Source: Martelella mediterranea (GTDB taxonomy: Bacteria > Pseudomonadota > Alphaproteobacteria > Rhizobiales > Rhizobiaceae). From it: a stretch of DNA of 64,000 nucleotides. Position numbers and translations under genes: made by a program. Of the stretch, positions 23,831-33,337 are shown in pieces. Location of the stretch: NCBI RefSeq assembly GCF_021021415.1, contig NZ_JAINWJ010000014.1:62001-126000 (forward strand), given 5' to 3'. The notes below the pieces were generated by a model, which saw nothing but the letters and a program-made list of their open reading frames with translations, was not told where the DNA came from and ran no database searches. How positions within the stretch are numbered: position 1 is the first letter of the stretch; the number at the start of each line of letters is the position of its first letter.

Positions 23831-25945
23831 CTAATCGCTCGCGGTGTCGTAATATTTATCGCCATAGTGGGCGGCATAGCCATAGCCATAGCCATAATTA
23901 TAGCCATAACGCTTGAACCCGTTCGGATCGATCTGATTCAGGACCAGCCCCTCGATCTTGCCTTCCTCGAACGAGCGGATTGCTTCTTCGACCTGACGCT
24001 GATGTGTCGAATCCCATTTGACGATGAAGAGGATGGCATCGACAAACTGGCTCAGCACGCGGGCATCGGGCACGATCAGCACAGGCGGCGCGTCGACGAT
24101 GACGAAATCATACTTGGACCGGGCTTCGCGAAGAAGCTCATCCATCTTCCGTGAGGAGAGAATGTCGGCCGCATTCTTCGTCGAGCGCTCTCCAAACAGA
24201 ATGTCGATATCGAGTTCGTCATGATGGAAAACGGCTTCCTCAAGCGACGTTTTTCCTGAGAGCACGGAAATAAGGCCGGCAGCGCGTTTGGAATTGTCAA
24301 AATACCGATTGAAGGTCAATCGACGCAGATCGCCCTCGACCAGAAGAACTCTCTTTCCCATGCTGGCGAAGTTGAGCGCGAGACCAATGCTGCTCGACGT
24401 CTTGCCTTCGCCAGGTATTGATGACGTCAGCAGGATCACCTGCGGAGGGTTATCGAGATGGGCGAGCAGAACCGATGTTCTGAGATTGCGCACAGCCTCG
24501 GCAAACGGCGATGTCGGGTGACTTTGAAGATAGTGGAAGAAATCATTCCGATGTTTTGCCGGAACGAGGGGCAGCATACCAACCACGGGCAAGCCGGCCA
24601 GTTCCTCCAGTTCCTGAGATGTGCGGAAAGTCTTGTTCCGCATTTCGAGAAGCATGCTGAGCGCACAACCGAAAATAAGACCCACAAACCCGGAAAGCAG
24701 AACAATCCGCTTCTTGGACGGCGCGCTAGCGGCCCCGGGCTCGACTGCGTAGGAAAGGATGACGCTGTCAGCCTGCTGCACCCCCTGCTGGGCAGAAGTC
24801 TCCTTGAGGCGCGCCAGGAAATATTCATAGAGCGTCCGATTGGCTTCCGCCTCACGCGTCAACTGCTCCAGTTCAAGATAAGCGGCGCTTTCCGTCTGAA
24901 TTTTCTGCTCAACCGCCGCTTCCGCAGACTCCAGTGAGGCAAGCTGGCTCTTGTTCTCCGTCGCATCCCTGCGACGTTCGGCGAGCAGCGTCTCCATTCT
25001 TGCATTGAAGCGTGATGCAGCGCTTCTGCTGCGAGACGCGGTCGCCGACAGATCGATGAGCGTTGCATCGCCGAGCAGAACAGCCTTGTCCTCATAGCCC
25101 GTTGCCTGCTCGAATGCGGCAAAGAAATCGTCAGAGGCCGCGACCCTCTGTCGGGTCTCGTCGATGCGATCACGGATCGACTTCAGTTGCCGCTCCAGTC
25201 CACTCAGCACTTCAGGGGTGGTCAGCGGCGTATCGGTCTTGAACTGCTTGACCGCGTTTTCGGAATTTTGAAGCGCGACCTTGAGTTCAGCCACGCGGTC
25301 GCTGAGCCAGTCGATCGCATCGACCGTGGCGCCGCGTTTGACGTCGATCTGACGCTGGACATACTGCTCGGCAATCGTATCTGCTATCAGCGCTGCCTTT
25401 TCAGGATCCTCAGACTGCACGGTTATTCTGAAGGTTGTGGTCCCGGGAACCACGTTCGCCGTGAAATGCGCAAGAAGAGCGCTTACCACCCGTTCGCGCG
25501 TCCGCTCCGGATCAACCCGACCGGCGGTAGGTTTGGAATTCGTTGGCAACAGACCTTTGATGCTGGAGACCAGTTGCGAAAATGCCGTCGGTTCCCTCAG
25601 AGCTCCGTTGAACTCAGGATCCGAGGTCAGATCCAGCATATCAACGACTTTTCCGATCAGTATGCGCGATCTGATTACCTCGATTTCGGACTTCAGCGCG
25701 ACATCATCCGTTCCAATCTGCGCAAGAACGCTCGGCAGATCGATGAGTTTCTCCGACTGGCTGCTCACCATCGTGACTGAGGAGGCCTCATAGATCGGAG
25801 TCGTCATTTTGAAGGCGTAGTACCCGCCCGCCAGAACGAACACAGTGCATATCAGCGCGATCAGAAATTTACGCCGCCAGAAAATGAAGAATATTTTCTG
25901 AAGATCGATTTCATCATTTTCAGTACTGGTTCTAATGTTCTGCAT
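23831..25945 (-). CDS. Exopolysaccharide co-polymerase / tyrosine autokinase (Wzc/ExoP type)
   Basis: 704 residues. N-terminal Wzz domain with TM1 (FLIALICTVFVLAGGYYAF, about 30-48), a long periplasmic coiled-coil region (about 150-400), TM2 (RIVLLSGFVGLIFGCALSML, about 420-440), then a cytoplasmic BY-kinase: Walker A SSIPGEGKTSSSIGLALNF, Walker A' VLLVEGDLRR (Glu where Asp is usual), Walker B FVIVDAPPV. The C-terminal tail has nine Tyr in 21 residues, the autophosphorylation cluster. Controls polymer length and export. ATG at 25945 preferred to TTG at 25954. Convergent with ugd. Confidence 0.95.
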   Translation of the reverse strand: MQNIRTSTENDEIDLQKIFFIFWRRKFLIALICTVFVLAGGYYAFKMTTPIYEASSVTMVSSQSEKLIDLPSVLAQIGTDDVALKSEIEVIRSRILIGKVVDMLDLTSDPEFNGALREPTAFSQLVSSIKGLLPTNSKPTAGRVDPERTRERVVSALLAHFTANVVPGTTTFRITVQSEDPEKAALIADTIAEQYVQRQIDVKRGATVDAIDWLSDRVAELKVALQNSENAVKQFKTDTPLTTPEVLSGLERQLKSIRDRIDETRQRVAASDDFFAAFEQATGYEDKAVLLGDATLIDLSATASRSRSAASRFNARMETLLAERRRDATENKSQLASLESAEAAVEQKIQTESAAYLELEQLTREAEANRTLYEYFLARLKETSAQQGVQQADSVILSYAVEPGAASAPSKKRIVLLSGFVGLIFGCALSMLLEMRNKTFRTSQELEELAGLPVVGMLPLVPAKHRNDFFHYLQSHPTSPFAEAVRNLRTSVLLAHLDNPPQVILLTSSIPGEGKTSSSIGLALNFASMGKRVLLVEGDLRRLTFNRYFDNSKRAAGLISVLSGKTSLEEAVFHHDELDIDILFGERSTKNAADILSSRKMDELLREARSKYDFVIVDAPPVLIVPDARVLSQFVDAILFIVKWDSTHQRQVEEAIRSFEEGKIEGLVLNQIDPNGFKRYGYNYGYGYGYAAHYGDKYYDTASD
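23874..23911. repeat. Hexanucleotide tandem repeat coding the kinase tyrosine tail
   Basis: CATAGC is repeated with small changes four to six times, encoding alternating Gly-Tyr codons near the end of the BY-kinase. Unit length is a multiple of three, so slippage would change the number of tyrosines without a frameshift. Confidence 0.7.
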
Positions 25946-26458
25946 GTCGCTCAAAATTTCAGGCCGTTTCTGGAAATCGGGTTGGTCCTGTCGTCAGTCG
26001 ATCCTGCGCCTTTTCAACGCAGTCGTTCATGGGGCGAGCCGGTTCGGGCGATAGACCAAGCGTCCCGACCAGTCAAGTTTCCGACTGTCGAAGCCAGGAT
26101 TGCAACAGTTTCGCGATTTTGCGGCTCATTGCGGCCACCTTCTACCAACACCGGAAAGCGCTCTGCGACCAAACCGCTCTTTCGCCCGGAACCGGACGCC
26201 TGCAGGAAATTCTGCCAGCGCGGGAAAAGGCGCATTATGCGCAATGCCCCAGCCATGGAACACAACCAAAAGATCGTGGAGCGGGTTGCACAAGCTTAAT
26301 CAAAATCGTTTCTCATCAAGGCCAGATTGCATAGTCTTTTAAGATCCTAATAAGTGCAAGCTATGTACGCCCCTTTCCGTGCGCGTGTCGCCTGAAAAAC
26401 GGGCCCATGCGTCGTTTAACAGTGGCAGAAGACAGAGGGACGTCAATTTGCACTCAGT
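25946..26458. other. 513-base intergenic region, no gene seen
   Basis: Between the BY-kinase start and the WecA-like stop. Small open frames on both strands lack ribosome sites and family features. It must hold the BY-kinase promoter. One perfect palindrome, GCGCAT-T-ATGCGC at 26230-26242, stands out; its role is unknown. Confidence 0.55.
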
Positions 26459-27604
26459 TCATCCGCCTTTTCTGTGCGAAAGTCTTTTGAGATTCAAAGG
26501 CCTGTTGAAATGCACCTTAGTCCCGGCGGGAAGACGCAGGCAGCTCGCGAGCCGGGCGCCGAACTGATAAGTCGCCACGAACAGGCCGGCGAAGAAAACG
26601 ATAGAAAGCGCGGCGGCTGCCGGGTTGTGCCAGAACAACACACCGGCAATAGCCGGCGCGGTGAACATCGGCGCCAGGATCACCGTCGTCATGGGATTGC
26701 TGATATGCCGCGCATTCCGGCCGAGCAAACCAATCTCGAGGGCGCGCATGACCAACTGATGAAAATGCAGCCGGTCGGGTTGATCGGTGGGACGACCGGC
26801 GATGCGGCGACGGAATATGGCAAGCAATGTATCGGCGATCGGCCAGAAGAATATCAGCAGCAGCGCCCACGGAGTCAGGTCCGGAATGAAGTTCAGTATC
26901 AGGAAGGCAAGCCAGGCAAGAATATGGCCGATGCCATAAGCACCCGCGTCTCCCAGGAAAATTTTCCCCAATGGGAAATTGAAGACAAGAAATCCGAGCA
27001 GCGCTCCGATAACGATGGCGCACCAAGCGCTGACCTCGAACAAACCGTTCTGGGCAGCAATAGCCGCCAGGGAAGCCGCGACGACGACGGCAATCAGACT
27101 GGAAAGGCCGTTGACGCCATCAACCAGGTTGAAGGCATTGCAAATGCCAGCTCCGCCAAAAATGGTCACGGCGATCGCAAACGGCGCAAACGTTATGATC
27201 GTGCCGATCAGCGGGATGTCGGCTCGCGGGATCCAGAGCTTGAACAGCACGACAGCGAGCAGCGACGAGACTGCGGCGGCGATCAAGCGGCGACGCGGCG
27301 ACACGTGAAAACCGAGATCCTCCGCCAGACCGGCAAGGAAGACCGGCATCAGCGAGGGCAGCAACAACCATAGATGATGACCGGTCGTATCCGGTATGAA
27401 CATACCGAATGCAACAAGAGCGACTATGATAGCCACCCCGCCAATTCTCGGCGTCGGCACTCGATGAGCACTCTGAACAGCTTTGGTGTCTTTGCGACGA
27501 TCAGAAAATCTGAGATGAAACTTCCGCGTCGATACAATCAGCGCGCATATCGCTGCGGAAACAAAAAATGCGCACACCAGCGCCTGGAAAAAATACCCAC
27601 TCAT
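26459..27604 (-). CDS. WecA/MraY-like undecaprenyl-phosphate sugar-phosphate transferase
   Basis: 381 residues with about ten to eleven hydrophobic segments, matching the glycosyltransferase 4 (MraY/WecA/WbpL) family. Motifs: RVPTPRIGGVAI at the N-terminal loop, the Asp-containing NAFNLVDGVNGLSSLI, and the cytoplasmic FLGDAGAYGIGHILAWLAFL with the GDAG metal-site signature. It starts polysaccharide synthesis by putting a sugar 1-phosphate on undecaprenyl phosphate. HFHQLVMRALEIG near the end resembles the HIHHxL region of WecA-type enzymes. Same strand as the BY-kinase, 513 bases upstream of it. Confidence 0.92.
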   Translation of the reverse strand: MSGYFFQALVCAFFVSAAICALIVSTRKFHLRFSDRRKDTKAVQSAHRVPTPRIGGVAIIVALVAFGMFIPDTTGHHLWLLLPSLMPVFLAGLAEDLGFHVSPRRRLIAAAVSSLLAVVLFKLWIPRADIPLIGTIITFAPFAIAVTIFGGAGICNAFNLVDGVNGLSSLIAVVVAASLAAIAAQNGLFEVSAWCAIVIGALLGFLVFNFPLGKIFLGDAGAYGIGHILAWLAFLILNFIPDLTPWALLLIFFWPIADTLLAIFRRRIAGRPTDQPDRLHFHQLVMRALEIGLLGRNARHISNPMTTVILAPMFTAPAIAGVLFWHNPAAAALSIVFFAGLFVATYQFGARLASCLRLPAGTKVHFNRPLNLKRLSHRKGG

Positions 27605-28110
27605 GAAAGGTGGAACCCCTGCGTGAAAATACGGCTGACCAGGCCGCCCAAACTAATTTCATCGATCAAAATTGAGTAAAATTACAAATAAACGTTTGAT
27701 CTAACTCAAACATCGCAACTAAAAAATGTAACCTACTAAAAAATAAAGTTTTACGCATCCAGCTTTGGCTGTAAATTAGCAGATATTGAAACCTCGTCAA
27801 CCGAGAACTGAAAGACTTATTTGCTTGTGAGATTACGGATCGCTAAAAAGATGCGGATTCTCATATATTCAATCTTAAAGTGTATTAACCGCTAAATTTC
27901 TTGCCGCGGGGACCCGCAAATTCGAAACAGCCAGGGCTGCCTCATTGGCTTCACATCAGCGTCGATGCCATTCGCTGCGATATAGGCACTACAAGCGATG
28001 GAAGCAGAGTGTCTGCCCGCGACCGAGAGAGGGCCCGAAGGGCCACCTTGTATGAAGCGGGTACGCTCCGCACCGCCGCCGCACAGTCTTCCTCCGCAAA
28101 TTTCTTGAAG
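27605..28110. other. 506-base AT-rich intergenic region, no gene seen
   Basis: Between the WecA-like gene start and the cysQ stop. About 27650-27900 is strikingly AT-rich against the GC-rich neighbourhood. It contains an inverted pair GTTTGA (27694-27699)/TCAAAC (27706-27711) and TTTAC...GTAAA around 27750. Near cysQ there is a short GGCCC-GAA-GGGCC hairpin (28032-28044) without a U-run. Likely promoter and regulatory region of the polysaccharide transferase. Confidence 0.55.
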
Positions 28111-28914
28111 TTACCGTCGTGAGAACGGATGAGCCCATCCGATAAACGGCGGATTGGCGAAATCGTTGTCCTCGGCCTGCCGCGTCTTGCCATATACAAA
28201 AACCGTATTGTCTGCACACTCGGTCGTGCCTCCTGCGGCGCGCAGGACTGCGTCGCCGGCGGCGGTATCCCATTCCATGGTTCGCCCGAAACGGGGATAG
28301 ACATCGGCAACGCCTTCCGCGAGAAGGCAGAATTTCAGCGACGAGCCCACCGAGGTGAAATCGGAAACGCCGATCTGCCGCATGAACTCCTCGGTTTCGG
28401 GGCTGTTGTGCGATCGGCTGGCAACCGCGGTCAGAACCTCGCCCTTTGGCCGGCATCTGATCGTTTCGGAGCGCACGACGGCGCCATCAGCCACAATGAG
28501 TTTCTCGGCGCCGTCGGCCGTGGTGCGGTAGGCCACGCCCTTGGCCGGGGCATAGACGATGCCCGCAACCGGCACGCGGCCTTCAATGAGCGCGATATTG
28601 ACCGTAAAGTCTTCCCGCCTGTTGATGAATTCCTTCGTCCCGTCGAGAGGATCGACCAGGAAGAAAGCCTTGCCGGTGATATCGGGAATGCGCCCCGCCG
28701 CAACGCTCTCCTCGGCGATCACGGGAATGTCGGGAAAAGACCGAGCGAGATGGGCAAGAATGATCGCCTCGGCCTGCTCGTCGGCTGCCGTCACCGGCGA
28801 CTGATCCTTCTTGTAGGATACGTCGATGCCGTTCTCATAGATCGACATGATCGTACTGCCGGCTTCAAGAGCTGCATCCAGGAACACTTGCTGCATATCC
28901 GCTATGGCGCTCAC
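28111..28914 (-). CDS. cysQ: 3'(2'),5'-bisphosphate nucleotidase
   Basis: Hydrolyses 3'-phosphoadenosine 5'-phosphate (and PAPS), clearing the by-product of sulfotransfer or sulfate reduction. 267 residues with the inositol-monophosphatase-fold motifs: [21 protein letters not shown], the metal motif [13 protein letters not shown], and [20 protein letters not shown]. It begins with GTG overlapping the cysNC stop (GTGA), so it is the third gene of a cysD-cysNC-cysQ operon; ATG at 28896 is a possible alternative start. Confidence 0.94.
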   Translation of the reverse strand: MSAIADMQQVFLDAALEAGSTIMSIYENGIDVSYKKDQSPVTAADEQAEAIILAHLARSFPDIPVIAEESVAAGRIPDITGKAFFLVDPLDGTKEFINRREDFTVNIALIEGRVPVAGIVYAPAKGVAYRTTADGAEKLIVADGAVVRSETIRCRPKGEVLTAVASRSHNSPETEEFMRQIGVSDFTSVGSSLKFCLLAEGVADVYPRFGRTMEWDTAAGDAVLRAAGGTTECADNTVFVYGKTRQAEDNDFANPPFIGWAHPFSRR

Positions 28915-30803
28915 TCCCCCTGCTCCCGGCTCGCGAGGAAATCCTCGATCCGGCTTGCCAGTTCAAACGGCTCATGGCCGACGGTGTGGAGATGAAGCTC
29001 GGCGTTTTCCGGCGGTTCATAGGGCGAGGAAATGCCGGTGAAATTGGCGATTTCTCCGGCCTGCGCCTTTTTGTAGAGCCCCTTCGGGTCACGCTCGGCG
29101 CAGACCTCGATCGGGGTGTCGACGAAAATCTCGATGAACTCGCCGTCCTCCATCATCTCGCGCGCCAGCCGCCGTTCGGAGCGGAACGGCGAGATGAAGG
29201 ACACCAGTACGATCAGCCCGGCATCGGCCATGAGCTTCGCCACCTCGGCCACGCGGCGGATATTTTCGACCCGGTCTTCGGCGGTGAAGCCGAGATCGCG
29301 GTTGAGGCCGTGGCGAACATTGTCGCCGTCAAGCAGATAGGTGTGTTTGCCCTTGGCGTGGAGTATCTTTTCCAGCGCATTGGCGACCGTCGATTTGCCC
29401 GAGCCCGAAAGCCCGGTGAACCACAGCACCGCCGGCGTCTGCGCCTTAAGGCTCGCATGCGCCTTCTTGTTGATCTCGACCGCCTGCCAGTGGACATTGT
29501 CCGCCCGGCGCAGCGCGAAATCGATCATGCCGGCGCCGACGGTCTTGTTGGATATCCGGTCGATGATCACGAAATTGCCGGTGGCGCGGTTGTCCGCATA
29601 GGCATCGAACACGATCGGCGCCTGGGTCGAGATGTTGCAGACCCCGACCTCGTTCATGTGGAGCGCCTTGGCTGCCTCATGGGCGAAGCTGTTGACGTTC
29701 ACCTGATATTTGAGGGCGGTGATCGTCGCCGGCGTCTGGTCCGCCTCGGTGCGCAAGATATAGGAACGGCCGGGGATCATTGCGTCCGCGTCGAACCAGA
29801 TAATCTTCGCCTGAAACTGGTCGGCAACATTGGGCCGCTCATCGGGCGCCACCAGGATATTGCCGCGCGAGACCTCGATCTCGTCCTCGAGCGCAAGCGT
29901 GACGGCCTGACCGGCCTCGGCGCTTTCAAGGTCGCCTTCCATCGTCACGATCTGGCGGATCGCCGAGGACTTGCCGGACTTGGCGACCGTGACGCGGTCC
30001 CCGACGGCAACCCGGCCGGACGCGATCTGCCCGGCAAAGCCGCGGAAATTGAGGTTAGGACGGGTGACAAGCTGCACCGGCATGCGGAACGGTTTTTCCG
30101 CAAGGGCGGATTCGACCGGCACCGTTTCAAGATGGTCCAGAAGGGCCGGCCCCTTGTACCAGGGCATGTTTTGCGAGGGCTGGGTGACATTGTCGCCATA
30201 ACGCGCCGAGATCGGGATCGGCACGATCGTCTCGAACCCGAGATCCCTGGCAAATTCCAGATAATCGGCGACGATCCGGTCGTAGACCTCCTGCGAATAC
30301 TCCATCAGGTCGATCTTGTTGATCGCGACCACGATATGGCGAATGCCGAGCAGCGAGGCGATGAAGGAATGCCGGCGGGTCTGCCGCAGAATGCCCTGAC
30401 GGCTGTCGACCAGCACGATGGCGAGATCGGCGGTCGAGGCGCCGGTGGCCATATTGCGGGTATATTCCTCATGGCCGGGCGTATCGGCGACGATGAACTT
30501 GCGCTTGGCGGTCGCGAAAAAGCGATAGGCGACATCGATGGTGATGCCCTGTTCGCGCTCGGATTCCAGCCCGTCGACCAGAAGCGCGAAGTCGATATCC
30601 GCGCCGGTCGTGCCGTGTTTTGCGCTGTCGCTTTGAAGCGAGGCAAGCTGGTCCTCGAAGATCAGCTTGGTGTCGTAAAGCAGGCGGCCGATCAGGGTCG
30701 ACTTGCCGTCATCGACGGAACCGCAGGTCAGGAAGCGCAGCAGCGATTTCTTTTCCTGTTCGGCGAGATAGGCGATCATGTCGCCGGAAACATCCTCGAC
30801 CAT
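28911..30803 (-). CDS. cysNC: Fused sulfate adenylyltransferase subunit 1 / adenylylsulfate kinase
   Basis: 630 residues. The N-terminal 440 are the CysN GTPase (EF-Tu-like): P-loop [32 protein letters not shown], then two beta-barrel domains. The C-terminal 190 are APS kinase Cys[52 protein letters not shown] and a [11 protein letters not shown] tail. It makes APS then PAPS, as NodQ does in Rhizobium. Start overlaps the cysD stop by one base (TGATG). All catalytic motifs are intact. Confidence 0.97.
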   Translation of the reverse strand: MVEDVSGDMIAYLAEQEKKSLLRFLTCGSVDDGKSTLIGRLLYDTKLIFEDQLASLQSDSAKHGTTGADIDFALLVDGLESEREQGITIDVAYRFFATAKRKFIVADTPGHEEYTRNMATGASTADLAIVLVDSRQGILRQTRRHSFIASLLGIRHIVVAINKIDLMEYSQEVYDRIVADYLEFARDLGFETIVPIPISARYGDNVTQPSQNMPWYKGPALLDHLETVPVESALAEKPFRMPVQLVTRPNLNFRGFAGQIASGRVAVGDRVTVAKSGKSSAIRQIVTMEGDLESAEAGQAVTLALEDEIEVSRGNILVAPDERPNVADQFQAKIIWFDADAMIPGRSYILRTEADQTPATITALKYQVNVNSFAHEAAKALHMNEVGVCNISTQAPIVFDAYADNRATGNFVIIDRISNKTVGAGMIDFALRRADNVHWQAVEINKKAHASLKAQTPAVLWFTGLSGSGKSTVANALEKILHAKGKHTYLLDGDNVRHGLNRDLGFTAEDRVENIRRVAEVAKLMADAGLIVLVSFISPFRSERRLAREMMEDGEFIEIFVDTPIEVCAERDPKGLYKKAQAGEIANFTGISSPYEPPENAELHLHTVGHEPFELASRIEDFLASREQGE

Positions 30804-31702
30804 CAGAAATACCCCTCGCGCTTCTTCTTCTCCATCGACCCGGCCTCATCCTTGTCGATCATCCGGCCCTGACGCTCCGAGGTTCTGGCCGTCAGCATCT
30901 CGCGCACGATCGCCTGCAGGTCGTCAGCATCGGATTCGACCGCGCCCGTCAACGGATAGCAGCCAAGCGTGCGGAAACGCACCATCTTCTCCGTCACGGC
31001 CTCATCAGAGCCGATCGGCATGCGCGCGTCATCGACCATGATCAGCGCGCCGTCGCGCTCGACCACCGGGCGTTTCGCCGCGAAATAAAGCGGCACGATC
31101 GGGATATTCTCCTTCATGATATATTGCCAGATGTCGAGCTCGGTCCAGTTCGACAGCGGAAAGACGCGGATCGATTCGCCCTTGCCGACACGGGTATTGT
31201 AGGTCTTCCACATTTCCGGACGCTGGTTCTTCGGGTCCCAGGCATGCTGCGCATTGCGGAAGGAAAAGATGCGTTCCTTGGCCCGCGACTTCTCCTCGTC
31301 GCGCCGCGCGCCGCCGAAAGCGGCATCGAAGCCGTATTTGTCGAGCGCCTGGCGCAAGCCAACCGTCTTCCAGAGATGGGTGTGGGTGTTGGAGCCGTGA
31401 TCGAAGGGATTGATGCCGACCTCGACCGCTTCCGGATTGACGTGAACGAGCAGGTCTATGCCGAGATCGTCCGCCATCTTCTGCCGGAAGTCATACATCG
31501 CCTGGAACTTCCAGGTGGTGTCGACATGGAGAAACGGAAAAGGCGGCTTGGCCGGATAGAACGCCTTCATCGCCAGATGCATCATCACCGACGAATCCTT
31601 GCCGATGGAATACAGCATCACCGGCCTCGAAAAGCTCGCGGCGACCTCGCGGAAGATATGAATCGATTCCGCCTCCAGTCTCTGCAAATGTGTAAGAGCC
31701 AT
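30803..31702 (-). CDS. cysD: Sulfate adenylyltransferase subunit 2
   Basis: ATP sulfurylase catalytic subunit, pairs with CysN to make APS from sulfate and ATP. 299 residues: PP-loop [65 protein letters not shown] and the C-terminal KKREGYF are all typical. First gene of the operon; an AT-rich leader precedes it with a GGGAATATTCA ribosome site. cysH and sulfite reductase genes are not nearby, while polysaccharide genes are, so the PAPS could serve sulfation as well as assimilation; that is inference. Confidence 0.97.
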   Translation of the reverse strand: MALTHLQRLEAESIHIFREVAASFSRPVMLYSIGKDSSVMMHLAMKAFYPAKPPFPFLHVDTTWKFQAMYDFRQKMADDLGIDLLVHVNPEAVEVGINPFDHGSNTHTHLWKTVGLRQALDKYGFDAAFGGARRDEEKSRAKERIFSFRNAQHAWDPKNQRPEMWKTYNTRVGKGESIRVFPLSNWTELDIWQYIMKENIPIVPLYFAAKRPVVERDGALIMVDDARMPIGSDEAVTEKMVRFRTLGCYPLTGAVESDADDLQAIVREMLTARTSERQGRMIDKDEAGSMEKKKREGYF

Positions 31703-32156
31703 TGAATATTCCCGATAATATGAATGAAACCGAATTTTCCAAATGTCGCCTAGAGATAAAGGTTCATACGCAAAATTAAAATGTCAATTTGACCCTTGAT
31801 CCCGTTGTCTTTAGAAAAAAATCCTAAAAACCAGCCGTCCGGAAACTTGCTTGCAGGACTTTCCCTCGGCCACAGCCTGAATTTCAGGCCTCCTCAGCTC
31901 TGTCGACGAGTTGAACGTGGGGCTGCAACGCGCTCCCTGACCAGCGATGTGCCGCTGCTTATATCTTGAAAATCGTGCGTCACCGGGCATATCCGATTTT
32001 GGCGCGCAGAGCAGAGCCGCCAGTGGTCGGCCAAGTATTTGATATGGCCTTGCCTCCGGTCTGAAAATCACGCGGCTTAACACTAGCGTCACCGACACCG
32101 CCGATCCTGCTAATCCACAACCGTGCGCTCTGCAATAGCTGCGGCCACTGTGTATC
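31703..32156. other. 454-base intergenic region, no gene seen
   Basis: Between the cysD start and the LacI-family stop. A 95-codon open frame (31811-32098, minus) has no ribosome site or family pattern and is dismissed. An 11-base palindrome GTCAATTTGAC lies at 31783-31793 in the AT-rich cysD leader and is a possible regulator site. The rest shows nothing distinctive. Confidence 0.5.
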
Positions 32157-33218
32157 TTAACGTATCCTTGAGGTCGACTTCCGTGTGACGAGTTCCGTCT
32201 GGTAAACCACGGTGCGCACCTTTCGATCGGGGTTCTCGATCGCTTCCACGACCAGGTCGATGGCGGCCAGGCCCATGGCCTGCAGCGGCCGGCCTACCGA
32301 GGTCAGCGGCGGCGTCAGCAGGTTGGCGATCGAATTGTCGAAGCCGATGAGGGACATGTCGTCCGGTACGCTGAGCCCGGCCTCGCCGAGGGCCTGCAAT
32401 GCCCCGGCCGCGAGAATGTCGCTGGAGGCGAGGACAGCCGTCGGGCGGCGCTCGATGCCGAGCAGGTCGCGCATCATCTTCCGGCCTTCGCTTGCCGGGT
32501 CATCGCCCGTCAGCGGGAAATAAAGCCCCAGCCTGATCAGGGCCGGATCATCATCAAGGCCGTGGCGGGCAATGGCGGCGCTAAAGGCGGCGAGACGATC
32601 CTCCTCCATCGAGGTGCCGTGCACGCGGGCGCGGTTATAGCGGTCGGGCGCGCCGCCGATAAAGGCGATGCGCCGATGTCCCAGCGCCTGAAGATGATCG
32701 ACCGCCTGGTCGATGCCGCTTGCCGGATCGATCAGGACCGCATCGGTTCCCCCGCAGACCTCCTGCTCGATCTGGATGACCGGTACGCCCGCCTGCAGTA
32801 ACGGCGCCATGCCACTGGCGTTGATACCGTAGGAGAAGATCACCGCATCGGCGCGCTGCTGCAGGAGCTGGACCACGGCGCTCGCCTCGACTTCCGGCTT
32901 CATGCCGTGCTGGAACATCAGCACATTGTATCCGCGGGCAAGCGCCTCGCTTCGGATGGCCTGGCTCAACTGGCTGAAGAACGGATTGAGCGAGCCGTCT
33001 ACGACGATCAGGCCGATCGTCCAGCTGCGCTTGGTTCTGAGCCCGCGCGCCACCGCGTTCGGCCGGTATCCCGTCGCCTTGAGCGCCTCGCGCACGCGCC
33101 GCTGTTTTTCCGGTCCGACCTTGTCCGGCTCGTAGAGCACCCGCGCCACGGTGGCCGGCGACACGCCCGCATGCCGCGCCACATCCCCCATGGTTGACAA
33201 GTGTCGATTTTTTTCCAC
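32157..33218 (-). CDS. LacI-family transcriptional regulator of the adjacent ABC/glucosidase genes
   Basis: 353 residues. N-terminal HTH with hinge (MGDVARHAGVSPATVARVLY, EALKATGYRPNAVARGLRTK) and a periplasmic-binding-like effector domain (TIGLIVVDGSLNPFFSQLSQ, HLQALGHRRIAFIGGAPDRY, PTAVLASSDILAAGALQALG). Start GTG at 33218 has AGAGGCCCGGC before it. Divergent from a Pot-type importer and GH3 glucosidase; two palindromes with a CG centre in the gap are its likely operators. Effector probably the imported glycoside or its product. Confidence 0.93.
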   Translation of the reverse strand: MEKNRHLSTMGDVARHAGVSPATVARVLYEPDKVGPEKQRRVREALKATGYRPNAVARGLRTKRSWTIGLIVVDGSLNPFFSQLSQAIRSEALARGYNVLMFQHGMKPEVEASAVVQLLQQRADAVIFSYGINASGMAPLLQAGVPVIQIEQEVCGGTDAVLIDPASGIDQAVDHLQALGHRRIAFIGGAPDRYNRARVHGTSMEEDRLAAFSAAIARHGLDDDPALIRLGLYFPLTGDDPASEGRKMMRDLLGIERRPTAVLASSDILAAGALQALGEAGLSVPDDMSLIGFDNSIANLLTPPLTSVGRPLQAMGLAAIDLVVEAIENPDRKVRTVVYQTELVTRKSTSRIR

Positions 33219-33239
33219 GCCGGGCCTCTTTTTCTATTG

Positions 33240-33277
33240 ATGATGACGTCATCATTTGCAAATGGTGACGTCATCAT
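33240..33277. promoter_or_regulatory. Pair of 16-bp palindromic LacI-type operators
   Basis: ATGATGACGTCATCAT at 33240-33255 is a perfect 16-bp palindrome with the central CG typical of LacI-family sites. ATGGTGACGTCATCAT at 33262-33277 is the same with one change. Centres are 22 bp apart, about two helical turns, so two dimers would bind one face of the DNA between the regulator and the transporter. Confidence 0.85.
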
Positions 33278-33337
33278 ATGATTTCGAGCGGAATTTTCCA
33301 CTTTTTTCAGCGGCGCTTGCGAGGAAAAGCAGATCCC

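Noticed and set aside
23874-23911. Short tandem repeats considered as a CRISPR-like array
   Set aside because: Unit is only six bases, has no spacers, and lies inside a coding sequence for a Gly-Tyr tail.
25982-26342. Overlapping small plus-strand frames of 80-105 codons upstream of the BY-kinase
   Set aside because: Three overlapping frames of equal length are a sign of non-coding GC-rich sequence; none has a start signal.
31811-32098. 95-codon minus-strand frame between cysD and lacI
   Set aside because: No ribosome binding site, no hydrophobic or domain pattern, and codon use unlike neighbours; treated as non-coding.
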